Assembly (NCBI GenBank): GCA_028285545.1
Contig: JANQPA010000005.1
Span: forward strand, 18,006-82,005
From: Saprospiraceae bacterium
Lineage (GTDB): Bacteria; Bacteroidota; Bacteroidia; Chitinophagales; Saprospiraceae
Reading direction: 5' to 3'
Length of the DNA: 64,000 nt
The position numbers and the translations under genes were made by a program. Of the stretch, positions 1 through 8,449 are shown piece by piece (the first letter of the stretch is position 1; every line of letters begins with the position of its first letter). Under the pieces are notes generated by a model that ran no database searches, had not been told where the DNA came from, and saw only the letters and a list, made by a program, of their open reading frames with translations.

Positions 1-789
1 AAAAAACTTCACCAAATATTTTCCTCTGCTCACTTTTGAAGAAATCTTAAGCGCCCTGTCGGGGAGATCCATTCTTTCCAGTTCCGACAAGGCAACAGAA
101 TATATTTTCTCTTCAATTTCACTTACCAAATCCTCGGGGGTTCCTTTTTGCAAAATTTCTCCTTTATTCATAATGGCTAGTTCCTTGCATAAGTCAGAAA
201 CATCTTCTACAATATGAGTGGAGAGAATAACTATTTTGTCTGCTCCCACTCGATTTAAAATGGCGTGAAATCGATTTCGCTCTTCCGGATCCAGGCCGGC
301 AGTAGGCTCATCTACAATGATAAACCTTGGCTGGCCAATTAAAGCCTGTGCAATTCCAAACCTTTGTTTCATCCCTCCCGAGAAATTACTCACCGCTCTT
401 TTTCTTACCTCGTAAAGGTTGGTTTGTTCTAATAAATCCTTGACCAATTGTTTCCTTTCTTTCTTATTAGAAATCCCTTTCAAAACAGCAAAATAATCGA
501 GTAGATTTTCCGCAGAAACCTTGGGGGGAACTCCAAAATCCTGCGGCAGGTATCCCAATGTTTGCCTTAAACGAGGCTTTTGCCTTAGTACATCGATCGT
601 GTCCAGATAGATGGAGCCAGTATCGGGAGCCTGCAGGGTAGCCAGTGTTCTCATCAGAGAAGATTTCCCGGCACCATTTGGTCCCAGAAGTCCAAAAATC
701 CCCTGCTGGATGTTTAGATTAATTTCTTTAAGTGCCTGTACCCCGTTATGATAAGTCTTGGATAAATTTTCAATACTTAACTCTAACAT
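1..789 (-). CDS. ABC transporter ATP-binding protein (3' end cut by window edge)
   Basis: This is the ATPase subunit of an ABC-2-type transporter. It would hydrolyse ATP at the cytoplasmic face for a permease that presumably lies beyond the left edge. The frame is open for 263 codons from the ATG at 789 with no stop in the window, so the C-terminus is missing. Walker A (GPNGAGKS) is at about residues 36-43, the signature SGGMKQR at about 137, and Walker B (FIIVDEPTAGLD) at about 156-167, followed by the switch His in LSTHIVED. The NatA/CcmA-like layout suits drug, lipid or polysaccharide export, but the substrate cannot be read. It lies downstream of the AraC-type regulator on the same strand, 408 bp away. 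Confidence 0.9.
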   Translation of the reverse strand, partial: MLELSIENLSKTYHNGVQALKEINLNIQQGIFGLLGPNGAGKSSLMRTLATLQAPDTGSIYLDTIDVLRQKPRLRQTLGYLPQDFGVPPKVSAENLLDYFAVLKGISNKKERKQLVKDLLEQTNLYEVRKRAVSNFSGGMKQRFGIAQALIGQPRFIIVDEPTAGLDPEERNRFHAILNRVGADKIVILSTHIVEDVSDLCKELAIMNKGEILQKGTPEDLVSEIEEKIYSVALSELERMDLPDRALKISSKVSRGKYLVKFF

Positions 790-1197
790 TTTTTTAGCTA
801 TTAATTTTTTTGGTAAAAATGGAGAAAAGTCTCCAATCAGGCGACCGAGTTCATGTATTCGAACTGATTTATGATTTTAGCCTGGGTTCGAGAAAATTTA
901 ACTTAAGTTCGAATAAATGCTAATTTGCTGAAAATCAAAAAACGAGAGATAAATAGAGACAAATAACTGCCTTCGGCAGTCTGGGAAATAAGTAGAGACA
1001 TATAACTTTTTATGTAATTGAATTTCCAGAACTGGATAAGTTAAGCCACAATTTTCCGGATATTTCATATAAATAGTTTATGGATAAGACAATTTGTCTC
1101 CATATATATCAATTTGTCTCAATCTGTCTCTGATCTGGGATCACTTTTTGTGAATAATTTTAGAAAATTTGGGATGAGCCATATTTAACTTCTTATG
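790..1197. repeat. Intergenic region with iterated GAGACAAAT / ATTTGTCTC motifs
   Basis: No gene is seen in this 408-bp gap upstream of the ABC ATPase. GAGACAAAT-like words occur at 956-964 and 995-1003 (GAGACATAT). Their reverse complement recurs at 1092-1100, 1112-1120 and, with one change, 1122-1130. A perfect small hairpin (CTGCC-TTC-GGCAG) sits at 967-979. TTCGAA-like words recur at about 858-912. The arrangement could be a fold-back repeat or an operator array for the neighbouring regulator. Nothing in the sequence decides between the two. Confidence 0.5.
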
Positions 1198-2340
1198 TTA
1201 CAGAGTACTCAGCTGTTGTTTTCGAAATTGGGAAGGAGTTTGTCTGGTAAATTTTCTAAACACCGTATTAAAAGAAGATTTAGAGTTAAATCCAGATTCA
1301 TACATAATTTCCAGGATGGTATGATCTGCGAATTGAGCATTACTAAGCATTTGTTTTGCATACTCAATCCGATATTGATTGACAAAGTCGTAAAAATTCT
1401 GGTTTAATTGGCTGTTGATCAGAATGGAAAGTTCTCGGCTGCCTATTTTAAGTTTCCTAGCTAATCCATGCAAACTCAAGGTAGAATCAAGAAATGGTTT
1501 CTCTTCTTCCATAAACTCATATAACCTTTTTAAGAGAGCGGCATCTTCTTTTTTCAATTGACTTCCTTCATTTACCTGCATTTCGCGAGCCAAAATTATA
1601 CCCTCATCGAGTCCCTGGAAAATAGCAGGCTGGCTAAGGGCTTTATAAATGACCCAATTGATAAAAATGAGGTAACATAAATAGATGCCCAGAAGAGTAT
1701 ATTTATACACTTCTTCCGAGGTAAGTACTTCAACGATGTTTTCTAGGAAGGCTAAAAAAACAATTAACATGAAGACAATGATCAACTGTCCCAGCCAATC
1801 TGCATTGACACGAACCGACTCTGAAAAATTCTCTTTGGCCAGGGCCTGATACCTTCGAACAAGGCGAAAAGTGATAAACAGGTAAAAAATTAATTGCAGA
1901 TGAATTAAAATGATAAATCCTGCCAGAATATTAAGATTAATCCCTTCTCCAGTTTGTAATAAAATTAATTTTTCCTGGGCAGGCAGCGAATGATAGGTAA
2001 AAACACTCCAAATAATTAAGCCTGCAAAAGGGAGTAGATGCAATAAATCAAGCAGTTTAAATCTCAATTTTTTATAAACAAGAGATTTTACATAAAAATA
2101 TAACAAAGGAGCATTCAGGGCACCCGTTAAATTAATGATGTAGGCTGTCCCGGGATGTTGCAGGTAAAAAGACTCATACAGAAGCGTCTCGAAAATATTC
2201 AGTCCTAGCAAAAAAAGGAAAAGTGCTAAAAAGCGATTACTTGTATTTCTATGGATGCGTAGGGTCATTAAATAAATCGAAAACAGGCTGGACTGAAAGA
2301 AAAAGAGGATGGCAATGATATGAATTAAGGACAGCTCCAT
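1198..2340 (-). CDS. Membrane-bound AraC-family transcriptional regulator
   Basis: This 380-residue protein has about seven hydrophobic segments in residues 1-235 and a C-terminal AraC-type double helix-turn-helix at about residues 285-378. The domain end carries typical words (YESGFNSKSSFNTVFRKFT, TPSQFRK). The layout suggests a one-component sensor whose membrane half perceives an envelope or external signal and whose cytoplasmic half binds DNA, a type common in Bacteroidota. The target is unknown. The ABC ATPase gene downstream on the same strand is the obvious candidate. The start is the ATG at 2340. Confidence 0.88.
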   Translation of the reverse strand: MELSLIHIIAILFFFQSSLFSIYLMTLRIHRNTSNRFLALFLFLLGLNIFETLLYESFYLQHPGTAYIINLTGALNAPLLYFYVKSLVYKKLRFKLLDLLHLLPFAGLIIWSVFTYHSLPAQEKLILLQTGEGINLNILAGFIILIHLQLIFYLFITFRLVRRYQALAKENFSESVRVNADWLGQLIIVFMLIVFLAFLENIVEVLTSEEVYKYTLLGIYLCYLIFINWVIYKALSQPAIFQGLDEGIILAREMQVNEGSQLKKEDAALLKRLYEFMEEEKPFLDSTLSLHGLARKLKIGSRELSILINSQLNQNFYDFVNQYRIEYAKQMLSNAQFADHTILEIMYESGFNSKSSFNTVFRKFTRQTPSQFRKQQLSTL

Positions 2341-2502
2341 TTGCTTTGGGTGACAATTTTCTTAAGTAATTTAAAGGTAAAGAATTTTGGTAGTTATCAT
2401 TTAGACAATAATGCTTTTTACGAATTAGCTTATAAAATATTATAGCTCTTTAGCACGTATCTTAGAACATAATAGATTAATTAAAACATCAAAGTCATTT
2501 TA

Positions 2503-4275
2503 TTGATATTCTCGAGAGAAATCAAATTTAGCTTAATACTTTTCTTTTGTTGGTTATTCCATGTGCAGGGGATAAGCCAAACTACTTTTCGCCTTAACTA
2601 TCAATTTGAAGAAAAAGATGTTCAACTCAAAAAGCAAGATTTAATCACTGAATTTAAGGATACAACTCAATTAAAAATTCACCTTGAATCCCTAGTTAAG
2701 CAATTAAGAATTGACGGGCATTTAGAAGCCTCTTTGGATCAATTAGAAAGAAAAGACAGTCTTCTTTCTGCTGCTTTACATATTGGCCCCAAATATGAAT
2801 GGGCACAACTTTATAATGGAAATATACCTAAGGATTTTTTACCCTCCTCTGTTTTTAAAGCTAAACAATATGACCAAAGAGTCTTCAATTTTGAAGAGAT
2901 ACAAGATCTGCAAGAATCCATTCTTCAAAAAGCCGAAAGTCAGGGTTATCCATTTGCTAGTGTATTCCTAGACAGTATTAGTATCAATGACAATCAATTA
3001 TCAGCAGGTCTTTATATCCAACTCAATAATCCCATTCTCTGGGGGGAGGTAAAGACAGGGGGTGACGCTCCTATTTCTAATACTTACTTAAGCAATTATT
3101 TGGGTATAAAAAATGGGGAGCCCTATAACCTCCAAAGGCTGCAAAAGATTGAAAAACGTCTTCGTGAACTTCCTTTTTTACAGATAAACAAATCACCTGC
3201 TGTATTATTCCAAAATCAAACGGCAGATGTTCAATTGGACCTTCGAAAACGCTCAGCAAGTCGCTTCGATTTTATAATTGGCTTTTTGCCCAATAGCCAG
3301 CAGTTGGGTCGCTTTCTTCTGACAGGTTCTTTTGAAGGGGAGTTACAAAATACCTTTGGTCAGGGAGAACGAATATATGCCAAATTTGAGCAGTTAAGGC
3401 CTGAAAGCCAATTGCTGGAGCTGGATTTTAACTTTCCATATCTCTTTAGTCTTCCCTTTGGTGTAGATTTTAGTTTTCAGCTTTACAAGAGAGACACCAC
3501 TTATATTGATCTCGAACTGGACCTTGGTCTGCAATATTTATTGGAGGGAGGAAATTATTTAAAAGTATTCTGGAGTAATCGCTCTTCTGACCTTCTGGCA
3601 ATTAACAACCAGCAATTATTGAACGCCGGTCGGTTACCCAGTCAGTTAGACGTTAGTTATCCGGCTTTCGGTGTAGAATTTTTATGGCAACAGCTTGATT
3701 ATCGCTATAATCCTCGAAAGGGCTGGGCCAGCCGTATTAAAGCCAGCGCTGGGACCAAAAAAATTAGCAGAAACAGCGAAATTGAGGATTTGGAGCTTGG
3801 CTTCCTATATGATAGTTTGAATCTGCGCAGCAATCAGTTTAGGTTAGAGTTTGACTTATCGGCTTATTTGCCTTTATTTCGGAGCAGTACCTTAAAAGCA
3901 GCTATCAACAGTCGATGGATTTTTTCTGATGATGAGATTTATTTAAACGAGCAATTTCGTTTGGGTGGGAATAATTTATTACGTGGTTTTGATGAAGAAA
4001 TATTTTTTGCTACTCAATATCTTGTAGGGACTTTGGAATATCGCTTATTGATCGGTCCTAATTCTTTTCTATACTTATTTGGTGATTATGGCTGGTTATC
4101 TAATACAACAGCCAATATATCTGAAACGCTTACTCCTTTCGGGTTAGGCTCGGGCATCAGTTTTGAAACGAAGGTGGGGATTTTCGGGATAAGCCTGGCT
4201 GTGGGTGGTCAAAAAGAGGTGCCGTTAGACTTTAGTAGTCCGAAAGTGCATTTTGGGTATGTAAGCCGATTTTAG
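2503..4275 (+). CDS. TamA/BamA-like outer membrane protein (POTRA plus Omp85 barrel)
   Basis: This 590-residue protein starts with a signal peptide (hydrophobic core LILFFCWLFHVQGISQ). POTRA-like segments lie in about residues 30-245 and a beta-barrel in about 250-590. The barrel holds the diagnostic Omp85 region FRLGGNNLLRGFDEE near residue 485 and ends in an aromatic residue (GYVSRF). Omp85 proteins fold or translocate proteins at the outer membrane. At this length, with few POTRA domains, it is closer to TamA than to the essential BamA. The start is a TTG at 2503 because no ATG precedes the signal peptide in frame. It stands alone and converges with the next gene. Confidence 0.85.
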   Translation: MIFSREIKFSLILFFCWLFHVQGISQTTFRLNYQFEEKDVQLKKQDLITEFKDTTQLKIHLESLVKQLRIDGHLEASLDQLERKDSLLSAALHIGPKYEWAQLYNGNIPKDFLPSSVFKAKQYDQRVFNFEEIQDLQESILQKAESQGYPFASVFLDSISINDNQLSAGLYIQLNNPILWGEVKTGGDAPISNTYLSNYLGIKNGEPYNLQRLQKIEKRLRELPFLQINKSPAVLFQNQTADVQLDLRKRSASRFDFIIGFLPNSQQLGRFLLTGSFEGELQNTFGQGERIYAKFEQLRPESQLLELDFNFPYLFSLPFGVDFSFQLYKRDTTYIDLELDLGLQYLLEGGNYLKVFWSNRSSDLLAINNQQLLNAGRLPSQLDVSYPAFGVEFLWQQLDYRYNPRKGWASRIKASAGTKKISRNSEIEDLELGFLYDSLNLRSNQFRLEFDLSAYLPLFRSSTLKAAINSRWIFSDDEIYLNEQFRLGGNNLLRGFDEEIFFATQYLVGTLEYRLLIGPNSFLYLFGDYGWLSNTTANISETLTPFGLGSGISFETKVGIFGISLAVGGQKEVPLDFSSPKVHFGYVSRF

Positions 4276-4317
4276 AATTTGAGGTAGTTTCAGCAGTGCC
4301 ATTATGAAGGTATTGTG

Positions 4318-4443
4318 GTTATTTGGGGCTTCTTTTTTGCACGCAAATTTCGCCGATCACGCAGATGTATTTGCGTAATTCGCGAAATCTGCGTGCGAAA
4401 ATATCCCTATAATAAAGACCTATTCCTAAAATTTAGTACGGCT
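4318..4443. repeat. Palindromic intergenic repeat, copy A
   Basis: This ~126-bp element shares extended similarity with 6126-6252 in the same orientation. Its core is an inverted repeat: the left arm GCACGCAAATTTCGC at 4339-4353 pairs with the right arm GCGAAATCTGCGTGC at 4382-4396 with one mismatch. It lies between two convergent genes and could also act as a terminator. Together with copy B it brackets the acetyltransferase/methyltransferase pair. Confidence 0.75.
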
Positions 4444-4460
4444 CCTTACCATCTCACATA

Positions 4461-5399
4461 TTAAGGCCTCCATTTAAAGTCAAGCAATTGATACAAGCGA
4501 TTATGATACTTCCAAACTCGAAAATACGGCTCCTGCACAGCCCCATACTGCCTTCGGATTTGTTCCACATTTTCCATCATGCTTCCTTCAAAATCGAAAT
4601 ATTCCACTTCCAATTTTTCTTTTGCAAACTTAATGGCCTCCCAGATCAGAAATATTCCCGAACCACTTTTCCTAAGGTGAGGAGCATCTCCTGACAGATG
4701 ATAATAGGCTCTTTTTTCATCCCAAATTAAAAAAGCTGCTGAGTGCATTTGACCTTGATCATCTACTGCAAAAAATAATCGGACAGCATCCTGTTCTCGA
4801 AGAGTTTGGTAGTGTTTTTCTAGCACATCAAAAGAGTAAGGAATTTTAACGGATTGCCGATCAAAACTCATTTGATTGAGTTCATAAAATTTGGTAAGTG
4901 AGTGATTTGTTTCTATTCTTAACTGAGTTGAAGCCTTTTTAATGTTTCGCTTCATATTGCGATTAAGATCAGCATAAATTTGTTCCAGGCTGTTTTTTAA
5001 ATCTATAACATAAGTATATCGGGTAGTGGAATGATATCCCTTCCAATAGAAGGGCAGCCAGTTTTTAATGGCAGGATGAAAATCTTGTTTAAATCCGTCT
5101 AATGAAGGAAGTTTTTCAATTAGCTGTTGATATAATCTGTGTGGATTTTTATGGTTGCGCCCACTTGATGTTAGATAGGGGCCCATCATTTTAACAAAAG
5201 GAGGCATGATGATGTAATGAAAGCCTGCTTTTTTCTTATGAAAATAAGGTAATGCGGCAAGGATTTCCGTTTCGTTTTCAATCAAAATAACATCCCACTC
5301 TCCTTCTATGCAAACAGCATCCAGGTACCAATCCTTCACAAATATAGGAAGTCCCATTTCTGTCTTGCAAAATTGACGATATTTTTCCTTATTAGACAT
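4461..5399 (-). CDS. FemAB-like GNAT-fold acyl/aminoacyl transferase
   Basis: The 312-residue protein has a C-terminal GNAT-type domain of the FemAB/BioF2-like group. Visible words are LNRNMKRNIKKA at about 139-150, then DRQSVKIPYSFD, AAFLIWDEKRAYYHLSGDAP and the closing YFDFEGSMMENV. Relatives transfer amino acids or acyl groups to cell-envelope or lipid substrates. The actual substrate is not evident. It has no signal peptide, so it should act in the cytoplasm. It starts three bases after the stop of the O-methyltransferase gene, so the two form a transcription unit. Confidence 0.8.
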   Translation of the reverse strand: MSNKEKYRQFCKTEMGLPIFVKDWYLDAVCIEGEWDVILIENETEILAALPYFHKKKAGFHYIIMPPFVKMMGPYLTSSGRNHKNPHRLYQQLIEKLPSLDGFKQDFHPAIKNWLPFYWKGYHSTTRYTYVIDLKNSLEQIYADLNRNMKRNIKKASTQLRIETNHSLTKFYELNQMSFDRQSVKIPYSFDVLEKHYQTLREQDAVRLFFAVDDQGQMHSAAFLIWDEKRAYYHLSGDAPHLRKSGSGIFLIWEAIKFAKEKLEVEYFDFEGSMMENVEQIRRQYGAVQEPYFRVWKYHNRLYQLLDFKWRP

Positions 5400-5402
5400 G
5401 GA

Positions 5403-6056
5403 TCACCTTTTTACCATCATCATTATTCCATCCCGAATAGGTAAAAGAAGATTTTCGACTCTATAATCATCCTGTATTTTATCATTAAATTTTTTTATCT
5501 CCGCAGTATCCTTATCATATTTTTGATCAATTACTTTTCCACTCCAAAGGACATTGTCTGCCAAAATAATACCACCTGGATTCATCTTTTCAATAACCAA
5601 ATCAAAATGCTGTCTATAATCCATTTTGCCAGCATCAATAAAGGCAAGATCAAATTTAAGATCCAATTGAGGGATAACAGAACTTGCATCTCCTATATGT
5701 AGTGTTATTTTTTCCTGCCATCCAGCTTTATGGATGTACTTTCTAATGAGGTATTCTAATTCTGGATTAACTTCAATGGTATGCAGAACGCCATCCAAAG
5801 CAAGGCCTTCAGCAAAACATAAGCTTGCATAGCCTGTAAATGTTCCCACTTCAAGAATGGCTTTTGGCTGTTTTAGTTTACTAATCAAAGAAAAAAAACG
5901 TCCCTGAAGATGTCCAGACATCATTTGGGGAGACAGGGTTTTCAGGTGGGTTTCTCGTTCTAATTGATAAAGGATATCTGATTGTGGAGAGCTGTGATTT
6001 TCACAATATTCGAGGAGGGTGGTAAAGTAAGTGTTGATTCTTATGTTGGATTCCAT
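5403..6056 (-). CDS. Class I SAM-dependent O-methyltransferase (COMT-like)
   Basis: The 217-residue protein matches the catechol/caffeoyl-CoA O-methyltransferase-like family, which methylates hydroxyl groups using S-adenosylmethionine. SAM motif I (ILEVGTFTGYASL) is at about residues 73-85. The metal/substrate region FIDAGKMDYRQHFD is at about 138-151, followed by GGIILADNVLWSGKV. The Asp residues expected for a divalent-metal site are present. Family length is usual (about 210-220). It is the first gene of the pair with the FemAB-like transferase. The natural substrate is unknown. Confidence 0.9.
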   Translation of the reverse strand: MESNIRINTYFTTLLEYCENHSSPQSDILYQLERETHLKTLSPQMMSGHLQGRFFSLISKLKQPKAILEVGTFTGYASLCFAEGLALDGVLHTIEVNPELEYLIRKYIHKAGWQEKITLHIGDASSVIPQLDLKFDLAFIDAGKMDYRQHFDLVIEKMNPGGIILADNVLWSGKVIDQKYDKDTAEIKKFNDKIQDDYRVENLLLPIRDGIMMMVKR

Positions 6057-6125
6057 GGGTTGAAATTAAGGATTCTTTTGGTTTTTTGGTCAGGGTGTAG
6101 CTGTGCAGAATTTTTTGGGTTAACA

Positions 6126-6252
6126 GTTATTTGGAGTTTTTTTTGGCACGCAAATTTCGCAAATTTCGCGAATATATCTGAGTAATTTGCGAAATCTGCG
6201 TGCTAAAATCTTCCTAGAATATAAAAGACTCATCCCATAATTTAGCACAACT
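6126..6252. repeat. Palindromic intergenic repeat, copy B
   Basis: This is the second copy of the element at 4318-4443, in the same orientation. The inverted arms GCACGCAAATTTCGC (6146-6160) and GCGAAATCTGCGTGC (6189-6203) are conserved. The flanks also match, from GTTATTTGG at the left end to TTTAGCAC near the right end, so homology extends beyond the palindrome. It lies between marC and the O-methyltransferase gene. Confidence 0.75.
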
Positions 6253-6285
6253 ACACCCAGGACTCTGAACATGGAACCATTCAAA

Positions 6286-6858
6286 CTATGATCTCAAAAA
6301 GTGAACATTTTCCTTAAATAATTTAATCGCTATAGCTATCAGTACAATACCAAAGATCTTTCTTAGCACATTGGCACCATTTTCTCCAAGTTTTTTTCCC
6401 AGCCAATTAGCGCTCCGCAATACCAGGTAAACAATAAGCACATTAATCACAATAGCTGCTCCAATATTAAGAGCTTCATACTTTGCTTTTAAAGCAAGAA
6501 TGGTGGTCATCGTTCCGGCGCCTGCGATCAGGGGGAAAGCAATAGGTACGATAGTGCCTGATTTAGAATCGCCACTATCTTTAAATAAAGTTACACCCAA
6601 TACCATTTCAATCCCCAACAATAAAATGATCAGTGCTCCGGCTACTGCAAAAGACTGCACATCTACTCCAAATAAATGAAGAATAGACTCTCCAAAAAAT
6701 AAGAAGGCAATCATAATCACTAATGCTATGAAAGAAGCTTTTAAGGCTTCAATTTTCAGTCCCTTTTTCTGTAAATCAATTAAAATAGGAATGGATCCCG
6801 CAATGTCGATAACAGAAAATAAGATTAGTGTTACAGAGAATAATTCTTTTACGTTCAT
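6286..6858 (-). CDS. MarC family integral membrane protein
   Basis: This 190-residue protein has about six hydrophobic segments and belongs to the MarC/UPF0056 family of inner membrane proteins, whose transport role remains unclear. The N-terminal region ELFSVTLILFSVIDIAGSIP and the GAGTMTTILAL segment fit the family. An in-frame TTG at 6876 would add six residues. The ATG at 6858 is preferred because it gives the usual family N-terminus and leaves room after the upstream hairpin. It follows the TauE-like gene on the same strand, but a terminator-like hairpin intervenes. Confidence 0.87.
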   Translation of the reverse strand: MNVKELFSVTLILFSVIDIAGSIPILIDLQKKGLKIEALKASFIALVIMIAFLFFGESILHLFGVDVQSFAVAGALIILLLGIEMVLGVTLFKDSGDSKSGTIVPIAFPLIAGAGTMTTILALKAKYEALNIGAAIVINVLIVYLVLRSANWLGKKLGENGANVLRKIFGIVLIAIAIKLFKENVHFLRS

Positions 6859-6883
6859 AGTCGGAAACTTTTTCAATCGTTAC

Positions 6884-6934
6884 AAAAAAAATGATGACAG
6901 GCCACGGAACTACATTCCTATGACCTGCCATCAT
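6884..6934 (-). terminator. Intrinsic-terminator-like hairpin between tauE-like gene and marC
   Basis: Read on the minus strand, ATGATGGCAGGTCA pairs with TGGCCTGTCATCAT, and an inner GGAA/TTCC stem completes the hairpin. A run of at least seven T (6890 to 6884) follows directly. This is the form of a rho-independent terminator for the TauE-like gene. It ends only about 25 bases before the marC start codon, leaving little space for a separate promoter. Confidence 0.65.
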
Positions 6935-7005
6935 ATAAGAGGTGGCAAATCTATGTTTTTTAAGAATACGGGGCAAGCCCCCTCAAAAAATATTTTTCTT
7001 TTTAA

Positions 7006-7785
7006 TTAAGAGGAAAGATAAAACCATTCATGAAGGTCAAAAAGGGTAAATATGGCTAGAATAACCACCGCCACCAGTATGCGGTGGGCCCATACATCCG
7101 CATTTTTGTATTTAGTGGCAAACACAGCTGCGTAGTACCCTCCCAGAGTTTGTCCAACAGCCATAAGAAGACCGATTTTCCAGTCAATCATCCCTTGCCA
7201 GTGAAAAATGAATACAGCAATTAGGGTATAAATTCCGACTACTGGCACTTTAACTGCGTTAGACTCAATGATGCTGTATTTAGCTCCCAACACCATAACA
7301 GCCAAAAAGAAAACTCCCATCCCCATTTGAATAAAGCCACCATAAAACCCTAATGCTAAGAAGGCAGGCACAACAATCCATAAATTGGGTTTGTCAGCAG
7401 CAGCAGATTGTCGAAGCCACCTTTTGGGTTTGACCAGAATAACAAACAACATGACAATCATTAGGAAGCGAAAAACCTGTACAAATTGATCATTACTCAC
7501 CCTAATGGCCACTATGATTCCAATTACTGCTCCAATAACCGTAAATAAAATATGAGCCCAGCTCTTGGATATATTTAATTTGCCATTTTTGTAAAAAACG
7601 AAAGTACTGGCTACACTTTGTGTAAAAATTCCTACTCGATTGGTACCATTAGCAATATTTCCTGGCAATCCAATTAACTCTGTCAAAATAGTTAAAGTAA
7701 TTGCTGAACCATTTCCGGCGAGTGTGTTTATCCCTCCTGCGAAGGCAGCTCCAATTATGGCTATTGCATATATGTACCATTCCAT
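7006..7785 (-). CDS. TauE/SafE family permease
   Basis: This 259-residue polytopic membrane protein has about seven or eight hydrophobic segments. It belongs to the TauE/SafE (DUF81) family, linked to export or import of sulfite, sulfoacetate and related anions. The N-terminal half contains the family's first repeat (FAGGINTLAGNGSAIT). The second repeat begins around residue 145 (LALGFYGGFIQMGMGVFFL). No sulfur-metabolism gene adjoins it, so the substrate is open. The start is the ATG at 7785. Confidence 0.88.
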   Translation of the reverse strand: MEWYIYAIAIIGAAFAGGINTLAGNGSAITLTILTELIGLPGNIANGTNRVGIFTQSVASTFVFYKNGKLNISKSWAHILFTVIGAVIGIIVAIRVSNDQFVQVFRFLMIVMLFVILVKPKRWLRQSAAADKPNLWIVVPAFLALGFYGGFIQMGMGVFFLAVMVLGAKYSIIESNAVKVPVVGIYTLIAVFIFHWQGMIDWKIGLLMAVGQTLGGYYAAVFATKYKNADVWAHRILVAVVILAIFTLFDLHEWFYLSS

Positions 7786-7942
7786 AGGTATAGTAGTCTG
7801 GTGTTATAGTAGTCTAGTAGTCTGGTGGTCTGGTGGTCAAGTTTACTGTTTTTTAGTTGAATAAGGGGGATAATTCTTGCTTTAATCCCAGAAAACTCAT
7901 CTCTTACCAAATACCCAGTACTCAATACTCATTATCCAGTAC

Positions 7943-8344
7943 TCATTTAATACTTTGACAAAATTCTACCAGAACTCCATTAGTAGTTTTGGGATGTAAA
8001 AAGCAGACAAGTTTATTATCAGCTCCTCTTTTAGGTTCTTCATTCAGAACTTTAAACCCAAGGCTGGAAGCTAATTCCATAGCCACTTTAATATCATCAA
8101 CTTCAAAAGCGACATGATGGATTCCCTCTCTGTTTTTTTCCAAATATTTGGCGATTGCACTATCCGGAGAAGTGGCCTCTAATAATTCTATTTTAGACTC
8201 TCCTATTTGGAAAAAAGAGGTTTTAACATGTTCAGATTCTACCTCCTCGATTTTATAATGAGGTTTGCCAAGAAGTTTTTTAAACAGCTCATTGCTGGTT
8301 TTAAGATCTTTTACGGCAATACCAAGATGTTCCAATCGTATCAT
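7943..8344 (-). CDS. mce: Methylmalonyl-CoA epimerase
   Basis: The 133-residue protein is a glyoxalase/VOC-fold epimerase. It interconverts (2S)- and (2R)-methylmalonyl-CoA in propionate metabolism and feeds methylmalonyl-CoA mutase. The start RLEHLGIAVKDL carries the first metal His (about residue 6). IELLEATSPDS and EGIHHVAFEVDDI hold the second half-site, and GVLVEFCQ closes the domain with the metal Glu. Length is typical. The mutase lies about 17 kb away in this window. The upstream MMPL gene is on the same strand with a 105-bp gap. Confidence 0.93.
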   Translation of the reverse strand: MIRLEHLGIAVKDLKTSNELFKKLLGKPHYKIEEVESEHVKTSFFQIGESKIELLEATSPDSAIAKYLEKNREGIHHVAFEVDDIKVAMELASSLGFKVLNEEPKRGADNKLVCFLHPKTTNGVLVEFCQSIK

Positions 8345-8449
8345 TTGAAAATTAATGTTTGGCTATTTGATTTTTCAATTTGAGTAAAAGTAAGAAATAA
8401 GTTGATAGATTAAGATTTTATGTCTTAACAAACAAAAAACCCAACATTC

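Noticed and set aside
6891..6934. Small structured RNA (SRP RNA or tmRNA) between the TauE-like gene and marC
   Set aside because: The conserved cores of these RNAs are absent. A terminator-like hairpin explains the sequence.
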